Shown here: positions 33,166 to 43,268 of the stretch, piece after piece
Layout of the letters: the number at the start of each line of letters is the position of its first letter
Numbering within the stretch: the first letter of the stretch is position 1
Source: Desulfomicrobium escambiense DSM 10707
GTDB taxonomy: Bacteria > Desulfobacterota > Desulfovibrionia > Desulfovibrionales > Desulfomicrobiaceae
Assembly (NCBI RefSeq): GCF_000428825.1
Contig: NZ_AUAR01000007.1
Span: 62,001 to 126,000, forward strand
Direction of reading: 5' to 3'
Length of the DNA: 64,000 nucleotides
Position numbers and translations under genes: made by a program
Notes under the pieces: generated by a model
Database searches by the model: none
What the model was told of the DNA's origin: nothing
What the model saw: only the letters and a program-made list of their open reading frames with translations

Positions 33166-34512
33166 CTAGCCTATGAGCATGTTGCGTTCCGCGCGGCGGA
33201 AGTGTTCACGGGTCTGCCAGGCCTGCAGCATGGTCAGAAAAACGATGGGCCCCAGACGCCCGACGAACATGAGCATCATGACGACGAGCTTGCCCGGGAC
33301 CGACAGGTGCGGGGTCAAGCCGGTGCTGAGTCCCACGGTGCCGAAGGCCGACGCGGCCTCGAAAAAGAGCTCGATGAACTTGCCACGCACCATCTGGTGC
33401 GGCACGTTGGCCCCCTCGGTCACGGTCAGGACGAAGACCGAGGCCAGTACGAGGACCACGGCCAGGATGGTCAAGGTCATGGCCTTGTTCACCGTGGGGA
33501 CGTCCACGGCGTAGCCCTCGACCACGACCTGCTCGCGCCCCTTGACCTGGGAGGCGCCGAAGCCGAGCAGCACGCGCAGGGTCGTGGTCTTGATGCCGCC
33601 GGCGCAGGATCCTGGCGAGCCGCCGATGACCATGAGCAGGATGAACACGAAAAGGGACGTGTCCGTCATGACGCCGATGTCCATGGTGTTGAACCCGGCT
33701 GTGCGGGCCGTCACGGACTGGAAGAGGCTTTGCAGCACGGCCGTAAAAAGGCCGTCCTGGGGCTTTTCGATGCAGAGGAACACGGCCCAGCCCAAGAATA
33801 CGAGCCACAGGCTGGTACGGATGACCAGGGAACTCTGCCAGCTGAGCCGCCCCGAAAGGCGCTTGAAACCCAGGAGCGACCCGAAGAACCCGGGCAATTC
33901 CACCAGGACGTAGAAGCCGATGCCCCCCAGAAAGATGAGGAGCATAAAGACGAGGCTGACGGGCAGATCCCCGCCGAAGCGCATGAGGTTGTCCGGGTAG
34001 AGGGCGAAGCCGGCGTTGCAGAAGGCCGACACGGCGTGGAAGAACGCCCCGAACCAGCCCATCTCGCCGCCGGTGAAGGCCTGCAGCGCCATGGCCCCCA
34101 CGGCCTCGATGCTCAGGCAGACCACGAAGACCCGAACCAGAAAACGCCCCAGCCTGAAAGATGGGTCGCCCAGCAGGGACTCGCCCACGGCCAGGCGGTC
34201 CGTGAGGGTCACGCGCCGGCGCCAGAGGTAGAAGACCAGGCTCGTGTAGGTCATGACGCCCAGGCCGCCGACGTGGATCAGCACGGCCAGGACGGTCAGT
34301 CCGAACGTCGAGAAGGTCGTGCCCGTGTCCACCACGGTCAGGCCCGTCACGCAGGTCGCGGAGACCGACGTGAACATGGCGTCGAGCCAGGAGATGGCCG
34401 TACCGTTCTGGGCGGCCGAGAGGTGCAGCAGGATGCCGCCGAAAAGAATGGTCCCGGCGAAGAAATAAACCGGCAGAAACGCCGGAGAGACGAATTTGCG
34501 GATGGTGGTCAC
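33166..34512 (-). CDS. ktrB: K+ uptake channel subunit (KtrB/TrkH-like)
   Basis: A 448-residue membrane protein of the SKT family with four M1-P-M2 repeats. Selectivity-filter-like turns are visible as SVSATCVTGLTVVDTG (~50), SAFCNAGFALYP (~164), SVTARTAGFNTMD (~272) and SAFGTVGLSTGLTP (~388), each with the conserved Gly. Size and partner fit KtrB rather than the longer TrkH. KtrAB imports K+, often with Na+ dependence. The gene is followed by ktrA; it starts a few bases after the yejF stop (gap 4). Confidence 0.92.
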   Translation of the reverse strand: MTTIRKFVSPAFLPVYFFAGTILFGGILLHLSAAQNGTAISWLDAMFTSVSATCVTGLTVVDTGTTFSTFGLTVLAVLIHVGGLGVMTYTSLVFYLWRRRVTLTDRLAVGESLLGDPSFRLGRFLVRVFVVCLSIEAVGAMALQAFTGGEMGWFGAFFHAVSAFCNAGFALYPDNLMRFGGDLPVSLVFMLLIFLGGIGFYVLVELPGFFGSLLGFKRLSGRLSWQSSLVIRTSLWLVFLGWAVFLCIEKPQDGLFTAVLQSLFQSVTARTAGFNTMDIGVMTDTSLFVFILLMVIGGSPGSCAGGIKTTTLRVLLGFGASQVKGREQVVVEGYAVDVPTVNKAMTLTILAVVLVLASVFVLTVTEGANVPHQMVRGKFIELFFEAASAFGTVGLSTGLTPHLSVPGKLVVMMLMFVGRLGPIVFLTMLQAWQTREHFRRAERNMLIG

Positions 34513-34516
34513 GCGG

Positions 34517-36157
34517 TCACTCCAGGGCGGCGGCCAGCAGGGCGCGGGTGTACTCCTGGCCGGGCCGCTCGAAAATGGCCCCTGTATCCCCCTGCTCCAC
34601 GATGCGCCCGTCCTTCATGATGACGACGCGGTGGCACAGGGCCCGCACCAGGGAGAGATCGTGGGTGATGAACATGTAGGTCAGGCCGAAACGGGCCCGC
34701 AGGTCGCGCAGCAGTTCGACGATCTGGAACTGCACCGTGCGGTCCAGGGCCGAGGTGGGCTCGTCCAGAACCAGGAATTCTGGCCGCAGGATCAGGGCCC
34801 GGGCGATGGAGATGCGCTGGCGCTGGCCGCCCGAGAATTCGTGGGGGTAGCGGTGCATGGCGGAGGGGTCCAGGTCCACGGCCTCCAGAATCTCGGCGAT
34901 GCGCCGCTCCCGTTCGGAGCCGGAGGCCAGTCTGTGCGCGTCGAGGCCCTCGGCCACGATCTGGCCCACGGTCATGCGCGGGCTGAGGCTGCCGTACGGG
35001 TCCTGAAAGACGATCTGAAAATTCCGGCGCAGGTCCCGGACCTGTCTCTCGCGCATGGCCGACAGGGTCCGCCCGTCGAAGACGACCTCGCCGCCGCTCG
35101 ACAGCAGGCGCAGCAGGGCCAGGCCCAGGGTGGTCTTGCCCGAGCCACTCTCCCCGACCACGCCTAGGGACTCGCCCCGGCGGATGGTCAGGTCCGCGTC
35201 GGTCACTGCCTTGATGAAGCTCGTGGGGCGCCCGAGAAAGGTCTTCCCCTGCGGGAACCAGACCCGCACGCCCCTGGCCTCCACCAGGTTCCCGGCCGCC
35301 TCGCCCAGAGGGTCCGGCCGTCCCGCCGGCGCGCTGGTCAGCAAGGCCCTGGTGTAGGGGTGCGACGGCGCGGAGAAAATCTCATCTCGTGGGCCATGCT
35401 CGACGATGCGGCCCTCGCGCATGACGTGCACCTCGTCGGCCATGTGGCGCACCACACCCAGATCGTGGGAGATGAGCAGGATGGCCATGCCCAGCCGCCC
35501 TTGCAGGTCCCGCAGCAGTCCCAGGACCTGGGACTGGATGGTCACGTCCAGGGCCGTGGTCGGCTCGTCGGCGATCAGCAGGGCCGGATCGTTGGCCAGG
35601 GCCATGGCGATCATGACGCGCTGCCGCTGCCCGCCAGAGAGTTGGTGCGGGAAGGCCCCCAGGCGCGAGGCCGGGTCGGGGATGCCGACCAGGTCCAGCA
35701 GTTCCAGGGTGCGGGCCCGGGCGTCGGCGCCGGGCCGGTGCAGTCCGACGGCCTCGCCGATCTGGCGGCCGATGGCGTGCAGGGGGTTCAGGGAAGTCAT
35801 GGGCTCCTGAAAGATCATGCCGACGCGCCCGCCGCGCACCTCGCGCAGGGACGCCTCGTCCAGCCCGGCCAAGTCGCGCCCCTCGAACCGGATCTCCCCG
35901 CCGACGCGCGCCGAGGGCGGCAGCAAGCGCAAGACGGAAAGGGCCGTCACGGACTTGCCCGAACCGCTCTCCCCCACCAGGGCCGTGGTCCGGCCCGGCA
36001 GCACGGACAGGGACACGCCCTGCACGGCCGCGACGCTCCGCCCTTCCACCGCGAAATCCACGCGCAGGTCGCGGATGCTCAGGAGCGGCTCCACGCGACC
36101 CGCTTCCGGCGTCGCGGGCGGCCGGCTAGGCGTTGTGGCGGGGATCAAAGGCATCAC
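34517..36157 (-). CDS. yejF: Peptide ABC transporter ATP-binding protein YejF
   Basis: A 546-residue double ABC ATPase. First domain: Walker A GESGSGKS near 61, signature LSGGQRQR near 168, Walker B LLIADEPT. Second domain: GESGSGKT near 336, FSGGQRQR near 435, LVLDEPTSALD. Two fused nucleotide-binding domains are typical of YejF (oligopeptide or microcin C uptake family). Adjacent GTG and ATG can start it, with AAGGAG upstream. It overlaps yejE by 32 bases and is followed by ktrB. Confidence 0.92.
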   Translation of the reverse strand: MMPLIPATTPSRPPATPEAGRVEPLLSIRDLRVDFAVEGRSVAAVQGVSLSVLPGRTTALVGESGSGKSVTALSVLRLLPPSARVGGEIRFEGRDLAGLDEASLREVRGGRVGMIFQEPMTSLNPLHAIGRQIGEAVGLHRPGADARARTLELLDLVGIPDPASRLGAFPHQLSGGQRQRVMIAMALANDPALLIADEPTTALDVTIQSQVLGLLRDLQGRLGMAILLISHDLGVVRHMADEVHVMREGRIVEHGPRDEIFSAPSHPYTRALLTSAPAGRPDPLGEAAGNLVEARGVRVWFPQGKTFLGRPTSFIKAVTDADLTIRRGESLGVVGESGSGKTTLGLALLRLLSSGGEVVFDGRTLSAMRERQVRDLRRNFQIVFQDPYGSLSPRMTVGQIVAEGLDAHRLASGSERERRIAEILEAVDLDPSAMHRYPHEFSGGQRQRISIARALILRPEFLVLDEPTSALDRTVQFQIVELLRDLRARFGLTYMFITHDLSLVRALCHRVVIMKDGRIVEQGDTGAIFERPGQEYTRALLAAALE

Positions 36158-37142
36158 GTACTCCTTCTCCGATGAAAACCAAAAGGCTCAGGATGACGCC
36201 CAGGACCGCGAAGGCCGAGAGCCCGAGCCAGGGGGCCTGCAGGTTGTTCTTGCCCTGAGCCAGCAGTTCCCCCAGGGACGGCGAGCCCGGCGGCAGGCCG
36301 AAGCCGAGGAAGTCCAGGGAGGTGAGCGTGGTGATGGACCCGCTGACGATAAAGGGCAGGAAAGTCACGGTGGCGATCATGGCGTTGGGCAGTATGTGCC
36401 GGAACATGATGGTCCGGTCCGGCAGCCCCAACGCCCTGGCCGCGCGCACGTACTCGAGGTTGCGGCCGCGCAGGAACTCGGCCCTCACCACGTCGACGAG
36501 GCTCATCCACGAGAAGAGCATGGTCACGGCCAAAAGCCACCAGAACCCCGGCTCGACCATGGAGGCCAGGATGATGAGGATGAAGAGCCCGGGCATGCCC
36601 GACCAGATCTCCATGAAGCGCTGCCCGGCCAGGTCCGTCAGCCCGCCGTAGTAGCCCTGGAAGGCGCCCACGACCACGCCGACGACGGAACTGCCCAGGG
36701 TCAGGGTCAGACCGAAGAGCACGGACAGGCGCACGCCGTAGATGATGCGGGCCAGCACGTCGCGGCCCTGGTCGTCAGTGCCGAGCCAGTTCTCGGCCGA
36801 GGGCGGGGCCGGGGCGGGCACGGGCAGGCCGTAGTTGATGGTCTTGTAGCTGTAGCGGATGGGCGGCCAGAGCATCCAGCCCTTGGCGTCGATGAGTTCC
36901 TGGACGTAGGCGTCGCGGTACACGGCCTCGGTCTCGAAATCGCCGCCGAAAGCGGTCTCGGGGTATTTCTTCAGGACCGGCGCGTACAGGCCCCCATCGT
37001 ACCAGACCAGCAGCGGCCTGTCGTTGGCGACGAGTTCGGCCCCGAGGCTGGCCAGGAAGACGAACAGGAAGATCCAAAGGGACCAGAAGGCGCGCCTGTT
37101 GGCCCGGAAGGCGCGCAGCCGACGTCGGGTGATGGGGTTCAT
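36126..37142 (-). CDS. yejE: Peptide ABC transporter permease YejE
   Basis: A 338-residue inner-membrane permease. N-terminal basic segment and first helix ([20 protein letters not shown]), the DppC-type N-domain and then the BPD permease motif [25 protein letters not shown] near 235 (the ATPase contact loop EAA). The large periplasmic loop (about 45-130) is typical of YejE. Start overlaps yejB by four bases (ATGA). Confidence 0.92.
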   Translation of the reverse strand: MNPITRRRLRAFRANRRAFWSLWIFLFVFLASLGAELVANDRPLLVWYDGGLYAPVLKKYPETAFGGDFETEAVYRDAYVQELIDAKGWMLWPPIRYSYKTINYGLPVPAPAPPSAENWLGTDDQGRDVLARIIYGVRLSVLFGLTLTLGSSVVGVVVGAFQGYYGGLTDLAGQRFMEIWSGMPGLFILIILASMVEPGFWWLLAVTMLFSWMSLVDVVRAEFLRGRNLEYVRAARALGLPDRTIMFRHILPNAMIATVTFLPFIVSGSITTLTSLDFLGFGLPPGSPSLGELLAQGKNNLQAPWLGLSAFAVLGVILSLLVFIGEGVRDAFDPRHNA

Positions 37143-38242
37143 CGGCCCTCCCTGCCTTCGAAGTCGATGCGCGGGTCCACCAGCACGTAGGTCAGGTCCG
37201 AGATGATCTTGGTGACCAGACCGATGAGGGTGAAGATGTAGAGAGAGCCGAACATGACGGGGTAGTCGCGGCTGATGGTCGCCTCGAAGCCCAAGAGGCC
37301 CAGACCGTCCAGGGAGAAGATGACCTCGATCAAGAGCGAACCGGTGAAGAACATGGAGATGAAGGCCGCCGGGAAGCCGGCGATGACCAGCAGCATGGCG
37401 TTGCGGAAGACGTGACCGTAGAGGATGCCGCGCTCCGTCACACCCTTGGCCCGCGCCGTGACCACGTACTGCTTGCCGATCTCGTCCAGGAAGGAGTTCT
37501 TGGTCAGCATGGTCAGGGTGGCGAAGCCGCCGATGACCATGGCCGTCACGGGCAGGGCCAGGTGCCAGAAATAGTCCGTGACCTTGTGCCACAGGGAAAA
37601 CTCGGACCAGCCCGGCGAGGTCAGCCCGCGCAGGGGGAACCAGTCGAGGTAGCTGCCGCCCGCGAACAGAACCACGAGGAGGATGGCGAAGAGAAAGACC
37701 GGGATGGCGTTGCCCACGATCATGACGGTGCTGGTCCAGACGTCGAAGCGCGAACCGTGGCGCACGGCCTTCATGATCCCCAGCGGAATGGACAGGGCAT
37801 AGATGATGAGGGTGCTCCACAGCCCCAGGGACAGGGACACGGGGATCTTCTCGCCGATGAGTTCGAGCACCCCCTTGCTGCGGAAGAAGCTCTCGCCCAG
37901 GTCGAAGGTGGCGTAACTGATGAGCATGTGCACGTAGCGTTCCCAGATGGGCTTGTCGAAGCCGTACATGCGCTCGATGCGGGCCACCACGTCGGGATCC
38001 AGGCCCTGGGCCCCGCGGTAGGCTGATTTCGAGGACGCCTGGGCCGCCTGGGAACCGCCGGCCGCATCGGCCCCAGGACCGCTGACGCGGGCCGCTGCCG
38101 CCACGTCGAGGCCCTGCAGGCGCGCGACCATCTGCTCCACGGGCCCGCCGGGCGCGGCCTGGATGATGAAGAAATTGAGCGTCAGGATGCCCAGCAGTGT
38201 CGGGATGATGAGAGCCAGACGGCGCAGGATGTAGGCGAGCAT
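37139..38242 (-). CDS. yejB: Peptide ABC transporter permease YejB
   Basis: A 367-residue permease with a first helix ([20 protein letters not shown]), a long N-terminal loop containing [17 protein letters not shown], and the coupling loop [25 protein letters not shown] near 265. These are YejB/DppB features. First of the yejBEF run; its start is 276 bases from the yejA stop, a gap filled by repeats. Confidence 0.92.
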   Translation of the reverse strand: MLAYILRRLALIIPTLLGILTLNFFIIQAAPGGPVEQMVARLQGLDVAAAARVSGPGADAAGGSQAAQASSKSAYRGAQGLDPDVVARIERMYGFDKPIWERYVHMLISYATFDLGESFFRSKGVLELIGEKIPVSLSLGLWSTLIIYALSIPLGIMKAVRHGSRFDVWTSTVMIVGNAIPVFLFAILLVVLFAGGSYLDWFPLRGLTSPGWSEFSLWHKVTDYFWHLALPVTAMVIGGFATLTMLTKNSFLDEIGKQYVVTARAKGVTERGILYGHVFRNAMLLVIAGFPAAFISMFFTGSLLIEVIFSLDGLGLLGFEATISRDYPVMFGSLYIFTLIGLVTKIISDLTYVLVDPRIDFEGREGR

Positions 38243-38290
38243 TGTTTCCGGATGTTATCGGTTCACTTTTGTTGTGCGTCAAAAGAAAGG

Positions 38291-38469
38291 CATGGATCCC
38301 CGCCTCCGCGGGGATGACGCCAGCGGGGGCGCAAGTTCAATCCACGCGGCCCATGGATCCCCGCCTCCGCGGGGATGACACCCTGACGATGCGGGCGGCT
38401 TCCGTCGGAAGAGAATGCCGAACTGTCACAATAATTACCGAGTCATTCCCGCGCAGGCGGGAATCCATG
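38291..38469. repeat. Three 28-bp REP-like repeats between yejA and yejB
   Basis: Direct copies at 38291-38318 and 38352-38379 and an inverted copy at 38442-38469, each a small palindrome with core GATCCCCGCC...GGGGATGAC or its variant. The inverted copy differs by base changes on both sides of its stem that keep pairing, so the hairpin is conserved. They sit inside the yej operon between the binding-protein gene and the permease genes. Confidence 0.85.
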
Positions 38470-38518
38470 TCTTTTCTCTCAACTTCCCGCAAATACAGTT
38501 TGTTGATGAAGCTGTACC

Positions 38519-40330
38519 CTACTTCAGCCCCGCGCCCTTCCGCTTCCCCGCCAGGTCCTTCTCCTTCTGCGGGTCTATCCACCACGACTGGAAATCGAGG
38601 CCGTAGTCGGCCAGCTTTTCAGGCCGCCCGAACTTGTCCCAATAGGCCACGCGCCAGGACGTGGAATGCCAGTGCGGGATGACGTACCAGCCCCACAGCA
38701 GGGCCCGGTCCAGGGCCTTGCAGCGCAGGATGAGGCTCTCGCGGTCCGGGGCGGCGATGACCAGGTCCACCAGCTTGTCGATGGCCGGGTCCTTGATGCC
38801 GCAGTAGTTGCGCGACCCGGGCATGTCGGCCGAGGCCGAGTGCCAGAAGGAGCGCTGCTCGTTGCCCGGCGACAGGGACTGAGGGAAGCTGGTCACGATC
38901 ATGTCGAAGTCGAAGCCGCGCAGGCGCTCCAGATACTGGGAGGTATCGACCATGCGCACGCTCATGGTGATGCCGAGTCGAGCCAGGTTGCGCTGGAACG
39001 GCAGGACCACGCGCTCGAAGTCCGGCTGCACGAGGAGCATCTCGAAGACGAAGGGCTTTCCGTCCTTGGTCAGCTTGCCGTCCTGCACGACCCAGCCTGC
39101 CTCCTTGAGCAGGTCTGCGGCCGTGCGCAGGTTCTCGCGGATATTGCCGCTGCCGTCGGTGGCGGGCAGGCTGAAGGCCTTGGTGGATACCTCGGCGGGC
39201 AGGCCCAGAGGATCAAGGATGGCCTTCTCCACCGGAGTCGGCGCACCCGACGAGGCCATGTCGGAATTGGAGAAGAAACTCGTGGAGCGCGCGTACTGGC
39301 CGTAGAAGAGGTTCCTGTTGCTCCACTCGAAATCGAAGGCGTGATTCAGGGCCTTGCGCACCAGGGGGTCGGCGAAGATCTCGCGACGCGTGTTGAAGGC
39401 GAAGCACTGCATGCCCTGGGACAGTTTGTGCGGGATGTTCTCGGTGCGGATCAGGCCGCGTTCCACGGCCGGGCCGGTGTAGCCCGTGGCCCACTGCTTG
39501 GAGTTGTATTCCTGCCGGAAATCGTACTCCCCGGCCTTGAAGGCCTCCAGGGTGACCGTCAGGTCGCGGTAATAGTCGTAGATGATGGTGTCGAAGTTGT
39601 GCCGCCCCCTGTTCACGGGCAGGTCGCGGCCCCAGTAGCCGGGGTCGCGCACGAAGGTCAGGCGCTGGCCGGCCTTGAACTCGCCGATGCGGTACGGCCC
39701 GCTGCCCACGGGGACCTCCAGGGATGAGGCGGAAAAATCCTTGGCCTGCCAGAACTTCTCCGGGAGCACCGGCAGCTGGCCGAGGATGAGAGGCAGCTCC
39801 TGGCTGGCGCCGGGCTTGAAAAAGAAGGTCACGGTCAAGGGGCCGCCGGTCTCGACCCGCTCCACGTCGGCGTAGTACTGGGCGTAGTGCGGGTTGCCCT
39901 TCTCCACCAGGGTCCTGAAGGTGAAGGCCACGTCGGCGGCCGTCACGGGGCTGCCGTCATGGAAGCGGGCCTCCTTGCGCAGATGAAAGGTCAGGGAAGA
40001 GCGGTCCGGGGCCAATTCGATGCGCTCGGCCACGAGCCCGTACTCGGTGAAGGGCTCGTCCAGGGACTGCTCGGTCAGGGTGTCGAAAAGCAGGCCCAGG
40101 CCGTCGGCCGAGTTGCCCTTGACGATGAAGGGGTTGAAGCTGTCGAAGGTGCCCGTGGCCGCCAGGCGCACGGTTCCGCCCTTGGGTGCGTCGGGGTTTG
40201 CGTAGTCGAAGTGGGTGAAGTCCGGGCCGTACTTGGGCTGGCCGTTCATGGCCAAACCGTGCACGGGCCCCTCGGCCGAGGCGGGCAGGACGGAAACGAG
40301 AAGGAGAACGAGGGCAAGGAGGCGCTTCAT
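38519..40330 (-). CDS. yejA: Peptide ABC transporter substrate-binding protein YejA
   Basis: A 603-residue periplasmic binding protein of the SBP_bac_5 family. Signal peptide MKRLLALVLLLVSVLPASAEG; mature part begins GPVHGLAMNGQPKYGPDF. The class motif FNTRREIFADPLVRKALNHA lies near 305. The chosen ATG follows AGGT by a few bases and gives a proper signal; a longer frame upstream is unsupported. It precedes yejBEF on the same strand with a repeat-filled gap, so it probably shares their transcript but at higher level. Confidence 0.93.
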   Translation of the reverse strand: MKRLLALVLLLVSVLPASAEGPVHGLAMNGQPKYGPDFTHFDYANPDAPKGGTVRLAATGTFDSFNPFIVKGNSADGLGLLFDTLTEQSLDEPFTEYGLVAERIELAPDRSSLTFHLRKEARFHDGSPVTAADVAFTFRTLVEKGNPHYAQYYADVERVETGGPLTVTFFFKPGASQELPLILGQLPVLPEKFWQAKDFSASSLEVPVGSGPYRIGEFKAGQRLTFVRDPGYWGRDLPVNRGRHNFDTIIYDYYRDLTVTLEAFKAGEYDFRQEYNSKQWATGYTGPAVERGLIRTENIPHKLSQGMQCFAFNTRREIFADPLVRKALNHAFDFEWSNRNLFYGQYARSTSFFSNSDMASSGAPTPVEKAILDPLGLPAEVSTKAFSLPATDGSGNIRENLRTAADLLKEAGWVVQDGKLTKDGKPFVFEMLLVQPDFERVVLPFQRNLARLGITMSVRMVDTSQYLERLRGFDFDMIVTSFPQSLSPGNEQRSFWHSASADMPGSRNYCGIKDPAIDKLVDLVIAAPDRESLILRCKALDRALLWGWYVIPHWHSTSWRVAYWDKFGRPEKLADYGLDFQSWWIDPQKEKDLAGKRKGAGLK

Positions 40331-40422
40331 GATGTACCTGCTCGGGTTGCGGATTTGCGCCCTTGTAGCCCCGGCGGTCCTGGGCGTCAAACCTGGCCCT
40401 GATCCGCACGGCGCAGGTCGTC

Positions 40423-40436
40423 GAAAATCGATTTTC
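40423..40436. promoter_or_regulatory. 14-bp perfect palindrome in divergent region
   Basis: GAAAATCGATTTTC, a perfect palindrome, lies in the 219-base gap between divergent yejA and the aspartate kinase gene. It is a possible operator, but no matching second site was found. Confidence 0.35.
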
Positions 40437-40549
40437 TTTTTCACCCGTATTGACGCTTGGCCGCCTTAGGAAATATCCCTCAATGGCTTTCGGGCGCGGC
40501 CGGCCCTGTCCGCGGCGCCCCTTCACCCCTCAGCCTTCCAGGACAGCCC

Positions 40550-41956
40550 ATGAAAGCCAAACTTCGCGTCGAAAAGATCGGCGGAACGTCAATGTCCCGC
40601 TTTCCGGAGATCGTCGACAACATCATCCTGCGCGACCCATCCGACGTTTACGGCCGCATTTACGTGGTCTCGGCCTACGGCGGCGTAACCAACGAGCTTC
40701 TGGAGCACAAGAAAAGCGGCGAGCCGGGCATCTACCAACTCTTCCGCAACCAGGAGAATTACGCCAGGAAGATGCTGGCCCTGCGCGACCATCTTTTCAA
40801 GCTGAACGAGACCTTCGTCCACGCGGGCCTCGACCTGGCCGCGGCCAACGAGTTCGTCGACGACCACATCGACCTGGCCATCAACATCCTGCGCAGCATG
40901 GACAACGTCCTGGCCTCGGGCTACGTGTCCCGCAAGGCCCTGCTCCTGGCGGCGCGCGAACTGCTGGCCTCCCTGGGCGAGATGCACAGCGCCTTCAACT
41001 CGGCCAACATCCTGCAGAACCGAGGCTTCGACGCCACCTTCATCGACCTGAGCGGCTGGGAAGACAGCCGGCAGCTGACCATCGACGAGCGCATCAAGGC
41101 CAGCTTCGAAGGCATCGACCCCTTCAGGACCATCTGCTTCGCCACGGGCTACACCAAGGGCACCGAAGGCATCATGCGCGAATTCGACCGCGGCTACTCC
41201 GAGGTCACCTTCTCCAAGGTCGCCGTGCTCTTGGGCGCGTCCGAGGCCATCATCCACAAGGAATACCACCTCTGCTCCGGGGACCCGGTGCTCATGGGCG
41301 TGGAGAACATCCACCCGGTCTGCAGCACCAACTTCGACGTGGCCGACCAGCTGGCCGACGTGGGCATGGAAGCCATCCACCCCAAGGCGTCGAAGCCCTT
41401 GGAAATCAACAACATTCCCATCCGCATCAAGAACGCCTTCGACCCGGGGCACGCCGGCACCCTCATCACCAAGGACTTCATCGCGCCCAAGTCCATGGTC
41501 GAGATCGTGACCGGCTCGGACAAAGTCACCTGCATGGAGGTCCACGACACGCGCATGGTCGGCGAGGTCGGTTTCGACCTGCGCATCCTGCAGGTCCTGG
41601 CCAAACACGACATCTCCTACATCAGCAAGGCCACCAACGCCAACACCATCGGCATGATCATCGGCGACCGCGACTGCAAGCCGGAAATGATCGCCGAACT
41701 GCAGGACAGGTTCGAGCAGATCACCCTGCGCAAGGTGGCCATCGTCTGCGCCATCGGTTCCAACATCGGCCAGCCCGGCATCCTGGCCAAGGCCGCCGGG
41801 GCCCTGGCCACAGACGGCATCAACATCCTGGCCGTGTCCCAGACCGCGCGTCAGACCAACATGCAGTTCGTGGTCGAGCGCGACCACTTCGCCAAGGCCC
41901 AGATCGCCCTGCACAAGGCCCTGTGCGCGCGCCAGCCCCAGACGTGCGCGGGCTGA
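40550..41956 (+). CDS. Aspartate kinase, ectoine-cluster-like type
   Basis: A 468-residue enzyme phosphorylating aspartate, first step to lysine, threonine and methionine. It starts VEKIGGTSMSRFPEI, the form I associate with the Ask_Ect subclass rather than LysC (KFGGTS). Two ACT domains are visible at the C-terminus (about 310-465; FDLRILQVLAKHDISYISKAT and KVAIVCAIGSNIGQPGILAK). ATG at 40550 has AGGA upstream. No ectABC genes are nearby, so it may be the general aspartate kinase of this organism. A terminator follows at 42036. Confidence 0.88.
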   Translation: MKAKLRVEKIGGTSMSRFPEIVDNIILRDPSDVYGRIYVVSAYGGVTNELLEHKKSGEPGIYQLFRNQENYARKMLALRDHLFKLNETFVHAGLDLAAANEFVDDHIDLAINILRSMDNVLASGYVSRKALLLAARELLASLGEMHSAFNSANILQNRGFDATFIDLSGWEDSRQLTIDERIKASFEGIDPFRTICFATGYTKGTEGIMREFDRGYSEVTFSKVAVLLGASEAIIHKEYHLCSGDPVLMGVENIHPVCSTNFDVADQLADVGMEAIHPKASKPLEINNIPIRIKNAFDPGHAGTLITKDFIAPKSMVEIVTGSDKVTCMEVHDTRMVGEVGFDLRILQVLAKHDISYISKATNANTIGMIIGDRDCKPEMIAELQDRFEQITLRKVAIVCAIGSNIGQPGILAKAAGALATDGINILAVSQTARQTNMQFVVERDHFAKAQIALHKALCARQPQTCAG

Positions 41957-41980
41957 CTGGCTGTTGAAAAATTCAGAATT

Positions 41981-42009
41981 CGCAGGCCGCCCCAAAACGG
42001 CGGCCTGCG
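41981..42009 (+). terminator. Hairpin after aspartate kinase
   Basis: An 11-bp perfect stem (41981-41991 with 41999-42009) and 7-base loop, 24 bases after the stop. No T-run follows, so it may act with the second hairpin at 42036. Confidence 0.4.
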
Positions 42010-42035
42010 AAACCGATTCTGCCTCGTCTCCCGCA

Positions 42036-42066
42036 TCCCCCGGAAGAAGTCTCCCGGGGGATTTTT
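42036..42066 (+). terminator. Rho-independent terminator of aspartate kinase
   Basis: An 8-bp perfect stem (42036-42043 with 42054-42061), 10-base loop and five T immediately after. Confidence 0.8.
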
Positions 42067-42195
42067 CGTTCCGGACGCGCTCCGCTCTCGATGATTCCCG
42101 TTCGCGTATTCCGGCCAGATCATGCGCTCCGAACACGGCGAAGGCCGGCACCCCCTGCGCGGGAACACCGGCCCTGCACGCTACAACGCTCCTGA

Positions 42196-43026
42196 CTACG
42201 GATGAATCCAGAGCACGGCATCCGTCAGTTCCGTAAACAGATATCTCGTCACGGATCCGTAGAACATGTCCTTGCCCCGGCTGGAGATGCCACCCACCGC
42301 GACGACGGCGTACTTGCCCCAATGGGCGTTATCCAGGATGGCCCTGGGAGCGTAATCCGATGGGTAGATCATGTGATGCACGCGATTCGGCCCCAGCCCC
42401 TCAAGGCCCATGATCTCCTCGCAGCGCCTGAAGATGGCCAGGCTCTTGTCACGCTCGTCCTCCGTGTCCTTGATGATGTTGCACAGCGTGACCAGATGGG
42501 ATTCCCCTTGCAGCATGGAGGCCACAAAACGGGCCATGCTCTCGGATGACTGCGAACCGTCGACGCACAGCAGAACGTTTCTGCGGTTCATGTCAGGCTG
42601 GCGACAGAGCATCAAGGGGATGTCCGGATGGCTTTCGAAGAGTTTCTGGGAAAGGCTCTTCTGAGTGAAGTCCCGCAGACGGTCCAACCCGCGCCGCCCC
42701 ATGACCAAGGCATCGTAGGTCTCGCTGCCGAGTTCGTCCTCGATGTCCTCGATACGGCAGATGACGCTCTCGGCGTTCTTGACCCGGATGAGGTCGGGTT
42801 TGAAGCCGTTCCATTGCAGCAACCTCATGGCCTCATCGCGCGCCTGGCGCCAATTGGAGTCCGCATCCGCCTTTCCCTTGCCGCTGCACGCGGCGCTGTC
42901 CGGAGAGGCCATGCACAGAAGGGTCAGGTCGAAGCGGTCCTTGTTCTCAAAGAAACGACACAGGAACCGCAAGCCATTGAACATGTTCGGATCATCACTC
43001 ACCGTGAACAACAGTTTCTTCATCAT
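42196..43026 (-). CDS. Universal stress protein, tandem Usp domains
   Basis: A 276-residue cytoplasmic protein with two Usp folds (about 1-145 and 150-276). Domain 1 shows LLFTVSDDP and DALVMGRRGLDRLRDF; domain 2 shows NVLLCVDGSQSSESMARFV and YAVVAVGGISSRGKDMFYGSVT with the Gly-rich nucleotide loop. Two adjacent ATG codons, GAGGG about nine bases upstream. Tandem Usp proteins bind ATP or act in stress response. Monocistronic; its promoter lies in the 43027-43268 gap, which has no other feature. Confidence 0.85.
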   Translation of the reverse strand: MMKKLLFTVSDDPNMFNGLRFLCRFFENKDRFDLTLLCMASPDSAACSGKGKADADSNWRQARDEAMRLLQWNGFKPDLIRVKNAESVICRIEDIEDELGSETYDALVMGRRGLDRLRDFTQKSLSQKLFESHPDIPLMLCRQPDMNRRNVLLCVDGSQSSESMARFVASMLQGESHLVTLCNIIKDTEDERDKSLAIFRRCEEIMGLEGLGPNRVHHMIYPSDYAPRAILDNAHWGKYAVVAVGGISSRGKDMFYGSVTRYLFTELTDAVLWIHP

Positions 43027-43268
43027 CGGCGTTTCCCTCGCATTGACCACATCAGATTGAAAACAACAGATAACATATCAAAATAATTACTATTGATGCT
43101 TGTGACATTTTTCTCAAATACTTCTGTCAACACTGCTACACCGAACGACGAATTTGTCAACAGAAAGTTTGAAGAAAAGAGGAACGCCCAGCGTCCAGAC
43201 TCGGGAAGGAGACGGACGGCGGGCGTGACGAGGCACACTTGGCGCCGACAAGAACGGGCCGGATGCGG

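Noticed and set aside
38291-38469. CRISPR array
   Set aside because: Only three units, irregular spacing, one inverted, each self-palindromic, and no cas genes: REP-like instead.
38242-38682. Possible small gene in the yejA-yejB gap
   Set aside because: The frame is built from REP-like repeats and the antisense of yejA; no ribosome site.
40589-42322. 577-codon open frame opposite the aspartate kinase
   Set aside because: Antisense of a clear enzyme gene; composition rich in Gly, Val, Asp and His from codon bias, no motif.
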